Positions 8,210 to 17,967 of a stretch of 64,000 bases of DNA are shown piece after piece. A model generated the notes under the pieces. That model had not been told where the DNA came from. It was given only the letters and a program-made list of their open reading frames with translations, and did not search any database. Both the position numbers and the translations under genes were made by a program. Source of the stretch: Streptomyces sp. NBC_01689 (GTDB lineage Bacteria > Actinomycetota > Actinomycetes > Streptomycetales > Streptomycetaceae); assembly GCF_036250675.1 (NCBI RefSeq), contig NZ_CP109592.1, positions 1,922,001-1,986,000 of the forward strand, written 5' to 3'. Positions within the stretch are counted from its first letter, which is position 1; every line of letters begins with the position of its first letter.

Positions 8210-9154
8210 TCACGTCGGTCGTTTCAGCAGGCCCTTCTCCTTCAGGTAGGTGCGCGCGACGTCCTCCGGGAGCCGTCGCCAGCTGTCCACCTGCTGGTTC
8301 ATCGCGGCCAGGTCCGCCGTCGTGAGCACGCCGTTGAGCGCGCCGAGTGCCTTGGTGACGCGCTCGCTGCCCGCGCGCGAGCGGTTGACGACCGGCACGA
8401 TGTAGTCGGCGTTCTGCAGGTGCTTGTCGTCGGCGAGCAGCACGAGCCCGAACTCGCCCAGGGTCGCGTCCGTCGTCGTGGTGAGGACCATCTGGTCCCG
8501 GCCGCTCTGCACCGCCTTCTTCGCCTGGGTGGTGCCGACGCCCTTCGGATCGACCGCGGTGACGTCGATGCCGTACGTCTTGCGCAGCCCCGGTTCGCAG
8601 TACGGCCGCTTGACGCACTCGTCGCCCGCGGCGAGCCGCACCTTCAGTCCGGACGCGCCGAGATCGCTGAGGGTCTTCAGCCGGTGCTGCCGGGCGTACG
8701 CCCCGGTCACGGCGAAGGCGTTCTGGTCGACGGCCCTGCCGGGGGCGAGGACGGTGAGGCCGCGGGGCGCGGCGAGCGACCGCAGCGCCTTCATGGTGGC
8801 GGTGAGGTCGGGCGAGCCGACCGGTGGCGCGTCGGGCCCGTGGGCCTTGGCGTCGAGCCAGTCCGCGAAGGTCGCCGCGTACTCCGGGACGACGTCGATC
8901 TGACCGGACTCCAGGGCGGGTTCGTAGAGTTCCCGGTTGGCGACCGTGAGCATGGAGGTCCTGTACCCGGCCTGCCTCAGCAGCAGGGAATACATCTGGG
9001 CCAGCAGGTCGCTCTCGGTGAAACCGGCCGAGCCGACGGTCAGATGTCTGCTGTCACCGGGAGGCGCGGTGACGGCGTCGCGGTTCTCCAGCGAGGGGCC
9101 GGTGGCGCACCCGGCGAGCAGGAGCATCCCCGCGAGGGCGGTGCACCCCTTCAT
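8210..9154 (-). CDS. Osmoprotectant-binding lipoprotein of the ABC transporter
   Basis: A 314-aa secreted lipoprotein. A short signal peptide ends in the lipobox LLAGC (Cys at residue 16). The mature part is an OpuAC-type substrate-binding domain, beginning after the DSRHLTVGSAGFTESDLLAQ region. It should capture betaine, choline or a related solute outside the membrane. Its start overlaps the stop of the upstream permease (ATGA), making it the last gene of a three-gene operon. The convergent gene at 6779-7933 supplies the ATPase. Confidence 0.87.
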   Translation of the reverse strand: MKGCTALAGMLLLAGCATGPSLENRDAVTAPPGDSRHLTVGSAGFTESDLLAQMYSLLLRQAGYRTSMLTVANRELYEPALESGQIDVVPEYAATFADWLDAKAHGPDAPPVGSPDLTATMKALRSLAAPRGLTVLAPGRAVDQNAFAVTGAYARQHRLKTLSDLGASGLKVRLAAGDECVKRPYCEPGLRKTYGIDVTAVDPKGVGTTQAKKAVQSGRDQMVLTTTTDATLGEFGLVLLADDKHLQNADYIVPVVNRSRAGSERVTKALGALNGVLTTADLAAMNQQVDSWRRLPEDVARTYLKEKGLLKRPT

Positions 9155-9822
9155 CGGCGGCCTCTGGCCAGGCGTGGCGCGAGCCGCTCGGCGGTCTCGA
9201 AGATCCCCTCGACGATCAGCGCGAACCCGGCGACCAGGACGGCGCCGGCGACGACCTGCGGGGTGCTCGCCAGGTTGAATCCCGCGGTGATGATCCGGCC
9301 GAGCCCGCCGCCGCCGGCGAGCGCGGCGATGGTGGCCGTCGCGACCAGCTGGACGGCGGCGATCCGCACGCCGTTCATCACCATCGGGAGCGCGAGGGGC
9401 AGTTCGACCCGGAACAGCGTCTGCCGCCCGGTCATCCCCATCCCGCGGGCCGCCCGCACCACGCTGCGGTCGACCTCGCGCATGCCGACGTACGCGTTGG
9501 TGAGCAGCGGCGGGACGGCGAACAGGACCAGCGCCACGACCGTGGGCCCCTCGCCGTACCGGCCGAGCGGGGTGAGCAGCAGGAGGACGAGGACGGCGAA
9601 GGTGGGGACGGCCCGGCCGACGTTGGAGATGTTGACCGCGAGCGCGCCGCCCTTGCCGAGATGGCCGAGGACGAGGGCGACGGGCAGCGCGATCAGGCAG
9701 CTGACGACCAGACAGACGGCGGTGAGGACGAGATGCTGGGCGAGGCGGTGCCAGACGCCGTCGTCGCCCGTCCAGTGCGCCGGGTCGGTGAGCCAGTGCC
9801 AGGCCTCGGCCAGGGTGTTCAT
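9151..9822 (-). CDS. Osmoprotectant ABC transporter permease (second)
   Basis: A 223-aa inner-membrane permease of the OpuCB/OpuCD type. About five hydrophobic segments are visible, with the EAA-like loop RAARGMGMTGRQTLFRVELP near residue 130 that contacts the ATPase. The start ATG is set by the ATGA overlap with the preceding permease; the frame stays open upstream but that part is antisense to nothing and lacks the family sequence. It is a paralogue of the neighbouring permease and the two probably form a heterodimer. Confidence 0.88.
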   Translation of the reverse strand: MNTLAEAWHWLTDPAHWTGDDGVWHRLAQHLVLTAVCLVVSCLIALPVALVLGHLGKGGALAVNISNVGRAVPTFAVLVLLLLTPLGRYGEGPTVVALVLFAVPPLLTNAYVGMREVDRSVVRAARGMGMTGRQTLFRVELPLALPMVMNGVRIAAVQLVATATIAALAGGGGLGRIITAGFNLASTPQVVAGAVLVAGFALIVEGIFETAERLAPRLARGRR

Positions 9823-10499
9823 CCGCGGGACCCCCGGGTCCAGGGGGTGATGAGCCACTGCAGTCCGAGCAGCAGGAGGTCGGCGGCGACGGCGATGACG
9901 ACGCACAGTACGGACGCGGTGAGGACCTGTGCCTTGAAGTACGTGTTCATGCCCGCGTAGATGAGGTTTCCGAGGCCTCCGAAGCCGACGATCGCGCCGA
10001 CCGTCACCAGCGAGACCGCCGACACCGTGGCGATCCGCAGTCCGGCCATCGCGGCGGGCACGGCGAGCGGCAGTTCCACGGTGAGCAGCAGCCGGACGGG
10101 CCCGTAGCCCAGACCGCGCGCGGCCTGCCGGGTCTCCTCGGGGACGGCGCGCAGACCGGCGAGGACGTTCCGTACGAGAAGGGTCAGCGAGTACAGGACG
10201 AGGCCGGCGACGACGAGTGCCGCGGAGAGTCCGTACACGGGCAGGAGCAGCGAGAACATCGCCAGGGACGGGACGGTGTAGAGGACGGTGGTCACCGCCA
10301 GGACCGGTCCCGCGGCCCAGCCCCAGCGCCGGGCGAGAACGGCCAGCGGCACCGCGACGACGAGTCCCAGCAGGACGGCGACCACCGTGAGCTGCAGGTG
10401 CTGGACGACGGCGTCCAGGAGGATCTGGCGGCGGGTGCTCAGATACGCGCCGCAGATCCACTCGTTGCGCGCGAGGCAGTCGTCCGGAGGCGCCGTCAT
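9819..10499 (-). CDS. Osmoprotectant ABC transporter permease (first)
   Basis: A 226-aa binding-protein-dependent transport permease. It has hydrophobic helices around residues 30-50 and 60-90 and the loop RQAARGLGYGPVRLLLTVELP near residue 120. The family ending FGGLGNLIYAG is present near residue 165. The ATG at 10499 was preferred because the residues before it look non-coding. As the first gene of the minus-strand operon its promoter should lie in 10500-10947, but I could not identify convincing boxes there. Confidence 0.87.
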   Translation of the reverse strand: MTAPPDDCLARNEWICGAYLSTRRQILLDAVVQHLQLTVVAVLLGLVVAVPLAVLARRWGWAAGPVLAVTTVLYTVPSLAMFSLLLPVYGLSAALVVAGLVLYSLTLLVRNVLAGLRAVPEETRQAARGLGYGPVRLLLTVELPLAVPAAMAGLRIATVSAVSLVTVGAIVGFGGLGNLIYAGMNTYFKAQVLTASVLCVVIAVAADLLLLGLQWLITPWTRGSRG

Positions 10500-10947
10500 C
10501 TGTCCATTGCAGCGGGCGGGCAGGGGGGCGGCGCGTTCTGGTGACCCGTACGGGGTGCCGCCGGACGGACGCGCGGACGACGGTTCCGGGCCCGGCGCCG
10601 GGGCCGGCCGGTATCGGGCGGAATGCGGCGGCCCGATGCGCGGTAAGGCCCTTTCCGTCCGCGTGACCGGTCTTCCGGTGGATATGCGGGGGCCGCCGGA
10701 ATGGCTCCCCGGAATGGCCGCGGACGCGCGAGAATTCCGGACGGCGGCCCGTCCGGCCGGTCGGCCCGAATGTGTTTGGATCGAGCCCACCCAGGTAGTT
10801 CGAAGAGAGGCGGCCCGCTGGCCAACCATTCCCGGGAGGGTTCGGCAGTGAGCCCGCCCCCCGGCCGCCCGGACGGGGCGACCCCCCGGACGGCCGGGCA
10901 GGACCGTGCCGATCCGGCGGCCCCGCGCCAACGGGCTCCGGCCACGT
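10500..10947. other. Intergenic region between permease and sigma-factor genes
   Basis: About 450 bases without a supportable gene. It should contain the promoter of the minus-strand transporter operon. A loose SigB-like arrangement (GTTT at about 10773 and GGTAG 16 bases on) sits on the plus strand, where no gene follows. I see no clear hairpin terminator for the sigma-factor gene. Confidence 0.5.
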
Positions 10948-11742
10948 CTACGCCGCCTCGGCGAGCAGCTGCTCGCGCAGGGTGCTGCAGCAGGTGCTGA
11001 GCAGCCGCGAGACGTGCATCTGCGAGATCCCGAGCTGCTCCGCGATGCCGAGCTGGGTCATGCCGCGGAAGTAGCGCAGATAGAGGATGGTGCGCTCGCG
11101 TTCCGGCAGGCCGCGCAGCGCGGGTTTGACCGCCTCGCGGTCGATGACCAGGTCGAATCCGGTCTCCGGCGCGCCCAGCGTGTCCGCCAGTGTGCAGCCG
11201 TCGTCCTCGCCGGGCAGCTCGGCGTCCAGCGAGAGGGTCGCGAAGCAGTCCAGCGCTTCGAGCCCCAGGCGTACGTCGTCCTCGTCCAGGTGGGCGCACG
11301 CGCCGATCTCGGCCACGGTGGGCTGTCGGCCCGGGGTGGTCTGGGAGAGCTCCCTGAGCGCGGTACGCACCCTGGCCCGCACTTCCTGGACGCGGCGCGG
11401 AACGTGCAACATCCACATATGGTCGCGGAAGTGCCGCTTGATCTCGCCGGTGACGGTCGGGACGGCGTAGCTCTCGAAAGCGTTGCCCCGGGCGGGGTCG
11501 TAGCGGTCGACGGCTTTGACCAGGCCCAGCGCCGCGACCTGCACGAGGTCCTCGACGGCCTCTCCCCTGCCGCGGTACCGGCCGGCGACCCGCTGCGCCA
11601 TGGGCAGCCACGCCCGGACGATCTCGTCGCGCAGCGCCTCCCGCTCGGGCCCGTCGGGCAGCCGGGCGAGCCGGACGAAGGCCTCGCCGGTGTCGGGGGC
11701 GTCGTCGTGCGGATGATGCCTCGTGCTGACCGTGGTGTGCAT
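10948..11742 (-). CDS. SigB/SigF-family RNA polymerase sigma factor
   Basis: A 264-aa alternative sigma factor of the stress/differentiation type. Region 2 is visible as EDLVQVAALGLVKAVDRYDP followed by FESYAVPTVTGEIKRHFRD, the SigB/SigF hallmark. Region 3 follows, and the C-terminal region 4 helix-turn-helix reads GMTQLGIAEQLGISQMHVSRLL. The ATG at 11742 gives the usual length; a GTG at 11751 is an alternative. No anti-sigma or anti-anti-sigma gene is adjacent, so control must come from elsewhere. A promoter matching this sigma class lies about 135 bases upstream. Confidence 0.9.
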   Translation of the reverse strand: MHTTVSTRHHPHDDAPDTGEAFVRLARLPDGPEREALRDEIVRAWLPMAQRVAGRYRGRGEAVEDLVQVAALGLVKAVDRYDPARGNAFESYAVPTVTGEIKRHFRDHMWMLHVPRRVQEVRARVRTALRELSQTTPGRQPTVAEIGACAHLDEDDVRLGLEALDCFATLSLDAELPGEDDGCTLADTLGAPETGFDLVIDREAVKPALRGLPERERTILYLRYFRGMTQLGIAEQLGISQMHVSRLLSTCCSTLREQLLAEAA

Positions 11743-11876
11743 GGCGCTCACCGCTCCCTCAGGGCTACTGACGGCAGTCCATGGGAGTGGGCGCACACCG
11801 GCGGACGGGGCACACCCGCGATCTGGCGGACCAGCTCCCACGGACGTGCCTCCTGTCCGAAGCACTGTGACTTAAA

Positions 11877-11901
11877 TTACCCTATTTCGGTCATCCGGAA
11901 C
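11877..11901 (-). promoter_or_regulatory. SigB-type promoter of the sigma-factor gene
   Basis: Read on the minus strand, GTTC (11898-11901) is followed after 15 bases by GGGTAA (11877-11882). This matches the Streptomyces SigB-class promoter pattern (GTTT-like -35, 14-16 bases, GGGTA -10). It points toward the sigma gene, which predicts autoregulation. The transcript would carry a leader of about 125 bases. Bases 11902-12109 beyond it hold nothing I can name. Confidence 0.6.
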
Positions 11902-12109
11902 CTCTGGATTCCTTAAAGTGACGCCGGGCAGCCGGGCGACGCTGGAGCGTAGGGAATCGGCCGCCGAATTCGCCCGCGGATTTCCGTCCGGCCCCTTCGT
12001 CCGCCGCCCGCGCCGGTCGCACTCCGGCACTTCTCCCTCCGGAATTTCACGGTCGCGTATTCCCGTGGACGGGCGGAAAGCCGGCTCGGGAAACCCGCCG
12101 GAACACGGC

Positions 12110-12140
12110 GGGAGGCGGCGGGACCCGCCCGCCGCCTCCC
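12110..12140. terminator. Strong hairpin downstream of hypE
   Basis: Arms 12110-12122 and 12128-12140 are perfectly complementary (13 bp, all but one pair G-C after the A-T) with a 5-base loop. It lies 25 bases beyond the hypE stop on the minus strand. There is no U-tract, as is common for Streptomyces terminators. Confidence 0.7.
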
Positions 12141-12164
12141 GTGCCGTGCTCCGGCCGACGGGTG

Positions 12165-13253
12165 TCAGCAGATCCGCGGCAGCTGCTCCCCGATCGGCAG
12201 GTCGACCACCCTTGTGCCGCCCAGTCCCGTGCGCGCCACCACCATGCCGGGGTGGTCGGCCACCACCTCGCCGATGACCGCCGATCCGGCGCCCAGCGGG
12301 TGCGCCCGCATCGCGTCGAGCACGGCGTCGGCGTGCTCGCGGGGCACGAAGGCCACCAACTTGCCCTCGTTCGCGACATACAGGGGGTCGAGCCCCAGTA
12401 CCGCGCACGCGTTGGCGACCGCGGGCGGGACCGGGACCTCGCGCTCCCGGACGACGACCCCGGTGCCCGAGGCCGAGGCGATCTCGTTCAGGGAGGCCGC
12501 GAGTCCACCCCTGGTGGGGTCGCGCAGCACGTGCAGGTCCGGGGTGACCGCGAGCATGGCGTCCACCAGACCGCCGAGCGCCGCGCAGTCGCTCTCGATC
12601 TCCACCCCGAACTCCAGGCCCTCCCGGACGCTCATGACGGCCACGCCGTGCACACCGATCGCACCGCTGACCATCACGACGTCGCCGGGCACCACCCGCT
12701 GCGCCCGCAGGTCCACGCCCGACGGGACGAGCCCGATCCCGGCCGTGTTGATGTAGATCCCGTCTCCATGGCCTGACTCCACCACCTTGGTGTCACCGGT
12801 CGCGATCTCCACGCCCGCGGTGCGCGCCGCGGCACCGAGCGCCTCGGCCACCCGGGCGACGGTCTCCATCTCGACCCCCTCCTCCAGGATGAAGCCACAG
12901 GAGAGATAGGCGGCCCGGGCACCGCTCATGGCGAGGTCGTTGACGGTGCCGTTGACCGCGAGGTCACCGATGCTGCCGCCGGGGAAGAACAGCGGCCGCA
13001 CCACGAACGAGTCGGTGGAGAAGGCCATCCGCACACCGCCGAGCGTCACGGCCGCGGAATCACCCATCTGGGCGAGGACGCTGCCGCCGAACGCGGGCGC
13101 GAAGACGTGCTGGACGAGTTCGGCGGAGAGCGCCCCGCCCCCGCCGTGCCCCATGACGACACGGGGCTGGTCGCGCAGCGGGGCCGGGCAGGTCCAGGCC
13201 GCCGGGTCGAGGACGGGCATCCGCACGTCGGTGGTCTCCGTGGTGTCAGACAA
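12165..13253 (-). CDS. hypE: Hydrogenase maturation protein HypE (carbamoyl dehydratase)
   Basis: A 362-aa AIR-synthase/PurM-fold protein that dehydrates the carbamoyl group transferred by HypF onto its C-terminal cysteine, giving the cyanide ligand of the Ni-Fe site. The C-terminus is the obligatory PRIC, and the glycine-rich GHGGGGALS lies near residue 35. A TTG start at 13253 is proposed because GGGAGG sits 9 bases upstream and it overlaps the hypD stop; an ATG at 13220 (351 aa) is the alternative. It is the last gene of the hydrogenase run and is followed by a strong hairpin. Confidence 0.93.
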   Translation of the reverse strand: MSDTTETTDVRMPVLDPAAWTCPAPLRDQPRVVMGHGGGGALSAELVQHVFAPAFGGSVLAQMGDSAAVTLGGVRMAFSTDSFVVRPLFFPGGSIGDLAVNGTVNDLAMSGARAAYLSCGFILEEGVEMETVARVAEALGAAARTAGVEIATGDTKVVESGHGDGIYINTAGIGLVPSGVDLRAQRVVPGDVVMVSGAIGVHGVAVMSVREGLEFGVEIESDCAALGGLVDAMLAVTPDLHVLRDPTRGGLAASLNEIASASGTGVVVREREVPVPPAVANACAVLGLDPLYVANEGKLVAFVPREHADAVLDAMRAHPLGAGSAVIGEVVADHPGMVVARTGLGGTRVVDLPIGEQLPRIC

Positions 13254-14370
13254 CGGGGGTCGCCTCCCGGGCGGCGGGGGTGAGGTCCAGCCGCCGGTAG
13301 AGGTAGTACGCGGCGCAGGCGCCCTCGCTGGAGACCATGGTGGCTCCGAGCGGGGTGCGGGGGGTGCAGAGGGTTCCGAACGCCTCGCACTCGTGCGGCT
13401 TGAGCAGGCCCTGGAGGACCTCGCCGCTGCGGCATTCGGCCGGTTCCCGGGTCTGGATGCCGTCGACCGAGAAGCGGTGCTCGGCGTCGTGGTCACGGTA
13501 CTTGGCGGACAGCCGCCACCCGCTGTCGGGAATCACGCCGATCCCGCGCCACGCCCGGTCGGTGACCTCGAAGACGTCCTCCAGCATGGCCCGTGCCGCC
13601 GTGTTCCCCTCCGGGCGTACGGCACGGGGGTAGGCGTTGTCGACCGTGTGCTCGCCGCGCTCCAGCTGGGTCACGGTCCGCCGGACGCCTTCGAGGATGT
13701 CCAGCGGCTCGAATCCGGTGACCACGATCGGCACCCGGAAGCGCTCCGCGAGTTCCGGGTACTCCTCCACGCCCATGACGCTGCACACGTGCCCGGCCGC
13801 CAGGAAGCCCTGGACCCGGCAGCTCGGGGACCGCATGATCGCCTCGATGGCCGGAGGCACCCGCACGTGCGAGACCAGCAGGCTGAAGTTCCTGATGCCG
13901 AGCCTGCGGGCCTGGTACACCGTCATGGCGTTGGGCGGCGCGGTCGTCTCGAACCCGATGCCGAAGAAGACCACCTCGCGGTCCGGGTTCCGCTGGGCGA
14001 TCCGCAGGGCGTCGAGGGGCGAGTAGACGACCCGCACATCCCCGCCCGCTCCCCGTACCTGGAACAGGTCGCGTCCGGTGCCGGGCACCCGGAGCATGTC
14101 GCCGAAGGAACAGAAGATCACCCCGGGGCGGGAGGCGATCTCCAGCGCCTTGTCGATCACCTCCAGCGGCGTGACGCACACCGGACAGCCGGGGCCGTGG
14201 ATCAACTCCACCTTTTCCGGCAGGAGTTGATCGATGCCGTGCCGGATGATGGTGTGCGTCTGGCCGCCGCAGACCTCCATCAGCGCCCAGGGCCTCGTCA
14301 CTGTGGAGTGGATGTCGTCGAGCAGCCGGCGCGCCAGCTCCGGGTCCTGGAACTCGTCGATGTACTTCAC
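13246..14370 (-). CDS. hypD: Hydrogenase maturation protein HypD
   Basis: A 374-aa iron-sulfur scaffold protein on which, with HypC, the Fe(CN)2CO unit is assembled. Conserved motifs include EVCGGQTH (about residue 31), [10 protein letters not shown] (about residue 57), FGIGFETT and the C-terminal cysteines ([18 protein letters not shown]) that bind the [4Fe-4S] cluster. The GTG start overlaps the hypC stop in GTGA. Length and motifs are normal. Confidence 0.95.
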   Translation of the reverse strand: MKYIDEFQDPELARRLLDDIHSTVTRPWALMEVCGGQTHTIIRHGIDQLLPEKVELIHGPGCPVCVTPLEVIDKALEIASRPGVIFCSFGDMLRVPGTGRDLFQVRGAGGDVRVVYSPLDALRIAQRNPDREVVFFGIGFETTAPPNAMTVYQARRLGIRNFSLLVSHVRVPPAIEAIMRSPSCRVQGFLAAGHVCSVMGVEEYPELAERFRVPIVVTGFEPLDILEGVRRTVTQLERGEHTVDNAYPRAVRPEGNTAARAMLEDVFEVTDRAWRGIGVIPDSGWRLSAKYRDHDAEHRFSVDGIQTREPAECRSGEVLQGLLKPHECEAFGTLCTPRTPLGATMVSSEGACAAYYLYRRLDLTPAAREATPVV

Positions 14371-14675
14371 CGCCGGGCCCCCTCTCCCTCGGGCGGCAGG
14401 GTCCCGGCCGCCTCCGCGGCCAGGTCCCAGGGATCGCCGAACTCCTCCTGCAGCATGCCGAGGGTGGCGAACAGTTCCAGCGTCTGCTTCGCCGACTCCT
14501 CGTCCAGCCGCTGCAGCGCGAATCCGACGTGGACGATGGCGTACTCGCCGACCTGGAGGTCGGGCAGGTACTCCAGGCAGACCTCCTTGACCACGCCGCC
14601 GAAGTCGACGTTGGCCATCCGGGTACCGTCGCGTTCCTCGATGTCCAGCACTCTGCCGGGTACCGCCAGGCACAT
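14367..14675 (-). CDS. hypC: Hydrogenase assembly chaperone HypC/HybG
   Basis: A 102-aa OB-fold chaperone beginning with the diagnostic MCLAVPG; Cys2 is the residue that carries the iron intermediate and contacts HypD and the large-subunit precursor. [16 protein letters not shown] is the conserved core. The C-terminal ~25 residues ([14 protein letters not shown] on) are longer than in E. coli HypC. It is separated from hypF by 62 bases that include an 18-base perfect palindrome of C and G (14708-14725). Confidence 0.95.
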   Translation of the reverse strand: MCLAVPGRVLDIEERDGTRMANVDFGGVVKEVCLEYLPDLQVGEYAIVHVGFALQRLDEESAKQTLELFATLGMLQEEFGDPWDLAAEAAGTLPPEGEGARR

Positions 14676-14737
14676 GGGCCTCTCCTCGCTGTGGGTCGTA
14701 CGTCGTCGCCCGGGCCGGCCCGGGCCGGGCCGGGTCG

Positions 14738-17188
14738 TCAGTCGGTGGCCCCGCTCCGTTCCTCGGCACGGGCGGCCACCATCAGCTGGCCCAGGGCCAG
14801 GCCGCCGTCCCCCGGCGGCACCAGGTGGTGGCGCAGCACCGTGAAGCCGTCCGGGCGCAGGGCCGCCGCGCAGGCCGCGGAGAGCAGGGAGTTGGCGAAG
14901 ACACCGCCGGTCAGAGCGACCGTGTCCACGCCGTGCCGCTCCCGTGCCAGCCCGCAGATCCGGTGGACGAGTCCGGCGACGGCCCGGTGGAAGCGGGCCG
15001 CGACCATGCCCGGGGCCACGCCCGCGCGCAGATCGCCGACGATCGCCGTGAACAGGGGTGCCGGGTCGGCCAGCAGGGGCGCCGGGACGGACACGGTGGC
15101 CTGGCGCGGGGCGCCGCCGCCCGGCCCGACGGTCCGCTCCGACGGCGCGCTTCGCACGGCGAACCCGTACGCTCCGGTGTCCCCCGCGGGCGCCGTCAGC
15201 GCGGCGGCCTCCAACTCGGCCGCGGCCTGGGCCTCGTAGCCGGAGCGGTGGCAGACGCCGGTCAGGGAGGCGACGGCGTCGAAGAGCCGGCCCATGCTGG
15301 AGGTGAGCGCGCAGTTCAGGTCACGCTCCAACTGCCGTGCCAGTACCCGGCGTTCGTCGGGAGGGCAGGCGGACGTGCAGGCCAGGTCCCCGGACCAGTC
15401 GATCCCGGCCGCCCGCAGATGCGCGAGCGCCATCCGGTACGGCCGGTGCACGGCGGCGTCCCCGCCGGGCAGTTGGACATAGGCCAGGTGCCCGAACCGT
15501 ACGAAGCCGTCGTAGTCCGCGAGCAGGAACTCGCCGCCCCACACCGCTCCGTCGTCGCCGTACCCCGTGCCGTCGAAGGCGACGCCGAGCACCGGTACGG
15601 AGCCGTCGAGTCCCGCCTCGGCCATCGCGGCGGCGACATGGGCGTGGTGGTGCTGGACCCGTACGACGGGCCGTCCCGCCGCGTTCCGCGCGGCCCAGCG
15701 GGCGGAGCGGTATCCGGGATGCCGGTCCGCGGCCAGCAGTCCGGCCCGCACCGGCGTGATCGACTCCAGTTGGCCGACCGCCCGCTCGAATGCGTGCTGG
15801 GTGGCCAGGTCGTCCATGTCGCCGATGTGGGCGGACAGCCAGGCGCGCCGGCCCTCGCCGAGACAGAACGTGTTCTTGAGGTCGCCGCCGACGGCGAGGG
15901 CCGGACGTACCGGCACCGGCAGGGTCAGCGGCAGCGGCGCGTAGCCGCGGGCTCGGCGCACCATGAGCGGCTCGCCGTCGCACACCCTCAGCACCGAGTC
16001 GTCGCAGGGCACGTGGATCGGCCGGTCGTGGGTGAGCCAGGCGTCAGCCAGGTGCGCGAGCCGCCGCAGCGCCTCCCCGTCGTCGGTGACGATCGGCTCG
16101 CCCGAGACGTTGCCGCTGGTCATGACCAGCAGTCGGGGCCCGTCGGCGTCGCCGGGCAGACCGAGGAGGAGGTGGTGCAGGGAGGTGTACGGAAGCATCA
16201 CCCCGAGGTCGGGGCTGCCGGGGGCGACGGAGTCGGACGGCCAGGGGGCGTGCGCGACGGGCGCGGTCCCGGCGCGGCGCAGCAGCACGATGGGACGGGT
16301 GGGGCCGGTGAGCAGACCGCGTTCCTCGGTGCCGAGGCGCACGAGGTGCGCGAGGTCGTCGAGGCCGCGGGCCATGACCGCGAACGGCTTGTCGCCCCGG
16401 GCCTTCCGGCGGCGCAGCAGGGCGACGGCGCCGTGGTTCGTGGCGTCGCAGGCCAGGTGGTAGCCGCCCAGTCCCTTGACCGCGAGGACCGCGCCGTCCG
16501 TCAGCAGCCTGCGGGCCTCGGCGACCGGATCGTTCCCCGTGACCGGCCGGGGCGGGCCGGTGTCGCCCGGCCGCGGCACGAGCAGCCGCAGCCGGGGACC
16601 GCAGGCCGGGCACGCGACGGGCTGTGCGTGGAAGCGCCGGTCGGCGGGGTCGGCGTACTCCCGCGCGCAGTCGGGGCACATCGGGAAGCCGGCCATCGTG
16701 GTGTGGGCGCGGTCGTAGGGCAGACCGGTGACGATGGTGAACCGGGGTCCGCAGTGGGTGCAGTTGACGAAGGGGTGGCGGTGGCGCCGGTCGGCGGGGT
16801 CGGCGAGCTCCCGCAGGCACGCCGCGCAGGTGGCGGTGTCCGGCGGGATCAGCGTCCGGGCCGGGCCGTCCGTGCGGGAGGCGAGGATGCTGAACGTGGT
16901 GTCGCCGGTGGCGGGCATCTCCTCGTGGTCGACGGAGTCCACCCGGGCCAGTGGCGGTGCGTGTACGGCGACACCGTCGCAGAACCGGGCGACGGCCTCG
17001 GGCGCGCCCTCGACCTCGGCGATGACGCCTTCCGGGGTGTTGGTCACGTGTCCGCGCAGGTCCAGGCCGGTGGCGAGGGTGTAGACGTAGGGACGGAATC
17101 CGACGCCCTGCACCACGCCCCGTACGAGGACCCGTCGGCGTGACGGCGTCCGGTCGAGGGCGGCGGCGGGGGAACGTGGTTCGCTCAC
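14738..17188 (-). CDS. hypF: Carbamoyltransferase HypF
   Basis: An 816-aa multidomain protein that makes the carbamoyl group for the cyanide ligands from carbamoyl phosphate and ATP. In order: an acylphosphatase-like domain ([15 protein letters not shown], about residue 22), two zinc fingers built of four CxxC pairs (CAACL; CTHCG; CPDCA; CPACG), a YrdC-like domain ([11 protein letters not shown]), and a Kae1-like transferase domain with the metal-binding HHHAHVAA. The GTG start overlaps the hypB stop in GTGA. Length matches the family. Confidence 0.95.
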   Translation of the reverse strand: MSEPRSPAAALDRTPSRRRVLVRGVVQGVGFRPYVYTLATGLDLRGHVTNTPEGVIAEVEGAPEAVARFCDGVAVHAPPLARVDSVDHEEMPATGDTTFSILASRTDGPARTLIPPDTATCAACLRELADPADRRHRHPFVNCTHCGPRFTIVTGLPYDRAHTTMAGFPMCPDCAREYADPADRRFHAQPVACPACGPRLRLLVPRPGDTGPPRPVTGNDPVAEARRLLTDGAVLAVKGLGGYHLACDATNHGAVALLRRRKARGDKPFAVMARGLDDLAHLVRLGTEERGLLTGPTRPIVLLRRAGTAPVAHAPWPSDSVAPGSPDLGVMLPYTSLHHLLLGLPGDADGPRLLVMTSGNVSGEPIVTDDGEALRRLAHLADAWLTHDRPIHVPCDDSVLRVCDGEPLMVRRARGYAPLPLTLPVPVRPALAVGGDLKNTFCLGEGRRAWLSAHIGDMDDLATQHAFERAVGQLESITPVRAGLLAADRHPGYRSARWAARNAAGRPVVRVQHHHAHVAAAMAEAGLDGSVPVLGVAFDGTGYGDDGAVWGGEFLLADYDGFVRFGHLAYVQLPGGDAAVHRPYRMALAHLRAAGIDWSGDLACTSACPPDERRVLARQLERDLNCALTSSMGRLFDAVASLTGVCHRSGYEAQAAAELEAAALTAPAGDTGAYGFAVRSAPSERTVGPGGGAPRQATVSVPAPLLADPAPLFTAIVGDLRAGVAPGMVAARFHRAVAGLVHRICGLARERHGVDTVALTGGVFANSLLSAACAAALRPDGFTVLRHHLVPPGDGGLALGQLMVAARAEERSGATD

Positions 17189-17964
17189 GAGGGGGAGTGC
17201 GCCATGGCGCCGGTGCCGTCGGGGTGCTCGTGGACGTGCGGGCGGGCCGCGGCTCCGGCGTGCGCGGGGGTGTCCGTCCGGTGGGCCATCACGGGGTTGT
17301 GCGCGGGGGCGCCGTCCGCGGCCGCGAGCGCCCGGTCGAGCAGGGTCCCGATCCCGGTGTCCCGGCGGACCGAGGTCAGGACCACCTCGACGCCCGGGTT
17401 GACGCGTTCGACGTGGGCGCGGAACGCCGCCTCGTCGAACTCCACGGCCTCGGCGATGTCGGTCTTGGTGACGACGACCAGGTGCGCGAGACCGAAGGCG
17501 GTGGGGTACTTGAGGGGCTTGTCCTCGCCCTCCGTGACGGAGGCGAGGACGACGCGGAGGGTCTCCCCCAGGTCGTAGGAGGCCGGACAGACGAGGTTGC
17601 CGACGTTCTCGACGAACAGCAGCCGGGTGCGGTCGGGCAGCCAGCCCTCCACGTGACGGCGGAGCATCCCGGCCTCCAGGTGGCACAGCCCGTCGGTGAG
17701 GACCTGCTTGACCGGGACGCCCGCGCGCGCGAGCCGTCGCGCGTCGTTCTCGGTGGCGAGGTCGGCGGTGAGCGCCGCGACCGGCACGGACCGCCGCCGG
17801 GCCAGCTCCAGTTCACGTTCCAGCAGGGCCGTCTTGCCGCTGCCGGGGCTGGAGAGCAGATTGACGACGGTGGTGCCGCGGGCGGCCAGTTCCGCGCGCA
17901 GGGTGCGCGCGCTCTCGTCGTTCTTGGCGAGTACGGCTTGCTGCAGGTCGACCACACGGCACAT
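17185..17964 (-). CDS. hypB: Hydrogenase nickel-incorporation GTPase HypB
   Basis: A 259-aa G3E-class GTPase that delivers nickel to the large subunit. The P-loop is SSPGSGKTAL (about residue 38), DGLCHLEAGML carries the Cys-His nickel/zinc site, VENVGNLVCP is switch II and TKTD the G4 motif. The N-terminus MCRVV lacks the E. coli CxxCGC nickel site. A histidine-containing tail (AHNPVMAHRTDTPAHAG, then PHVHEHP) is at the C-terminus rather than the more usual N-terminus. The gap to hypA is only 3 bases. Confidence 0.94.
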   Translation of the reverse strand: MCRVVDLQQAVLAKNDESARTLRAELAARGTTVVNLLSSPGSGKTALLERELELARRRSVPVAALTADLATENDARRLARAGVPVKQVLTDGLCHLEAGMLRRHVEGWLPDRTRLLFVENVGNLVCPASYDLGETLRVVLASVTEGEDKPLKYPTAFGLAHLVVVTKTDIAEAVEFDEAAFRAHVERVNPGVEVVLTSVRRDTGIGTLLDRALAAADGAPAHNPVMAHRTDTPAHAGAAARPHVHEHPDGTGAMAHSPS

Positions 17965-17967
17965 GGT

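Noticed and set aside
10768..10800. SigB-like promoter GTTT-N16-GGTAG on the plus strand
   Set aside because: Imperfect -10 and no plus-strand gene downstream.
10701..11000. Possible small plus-strand gene with GTG near 10850
   Set aside because: Proline/arginine-rich product overlapping the end of the sigma-factor gene; no homology-like pattern.
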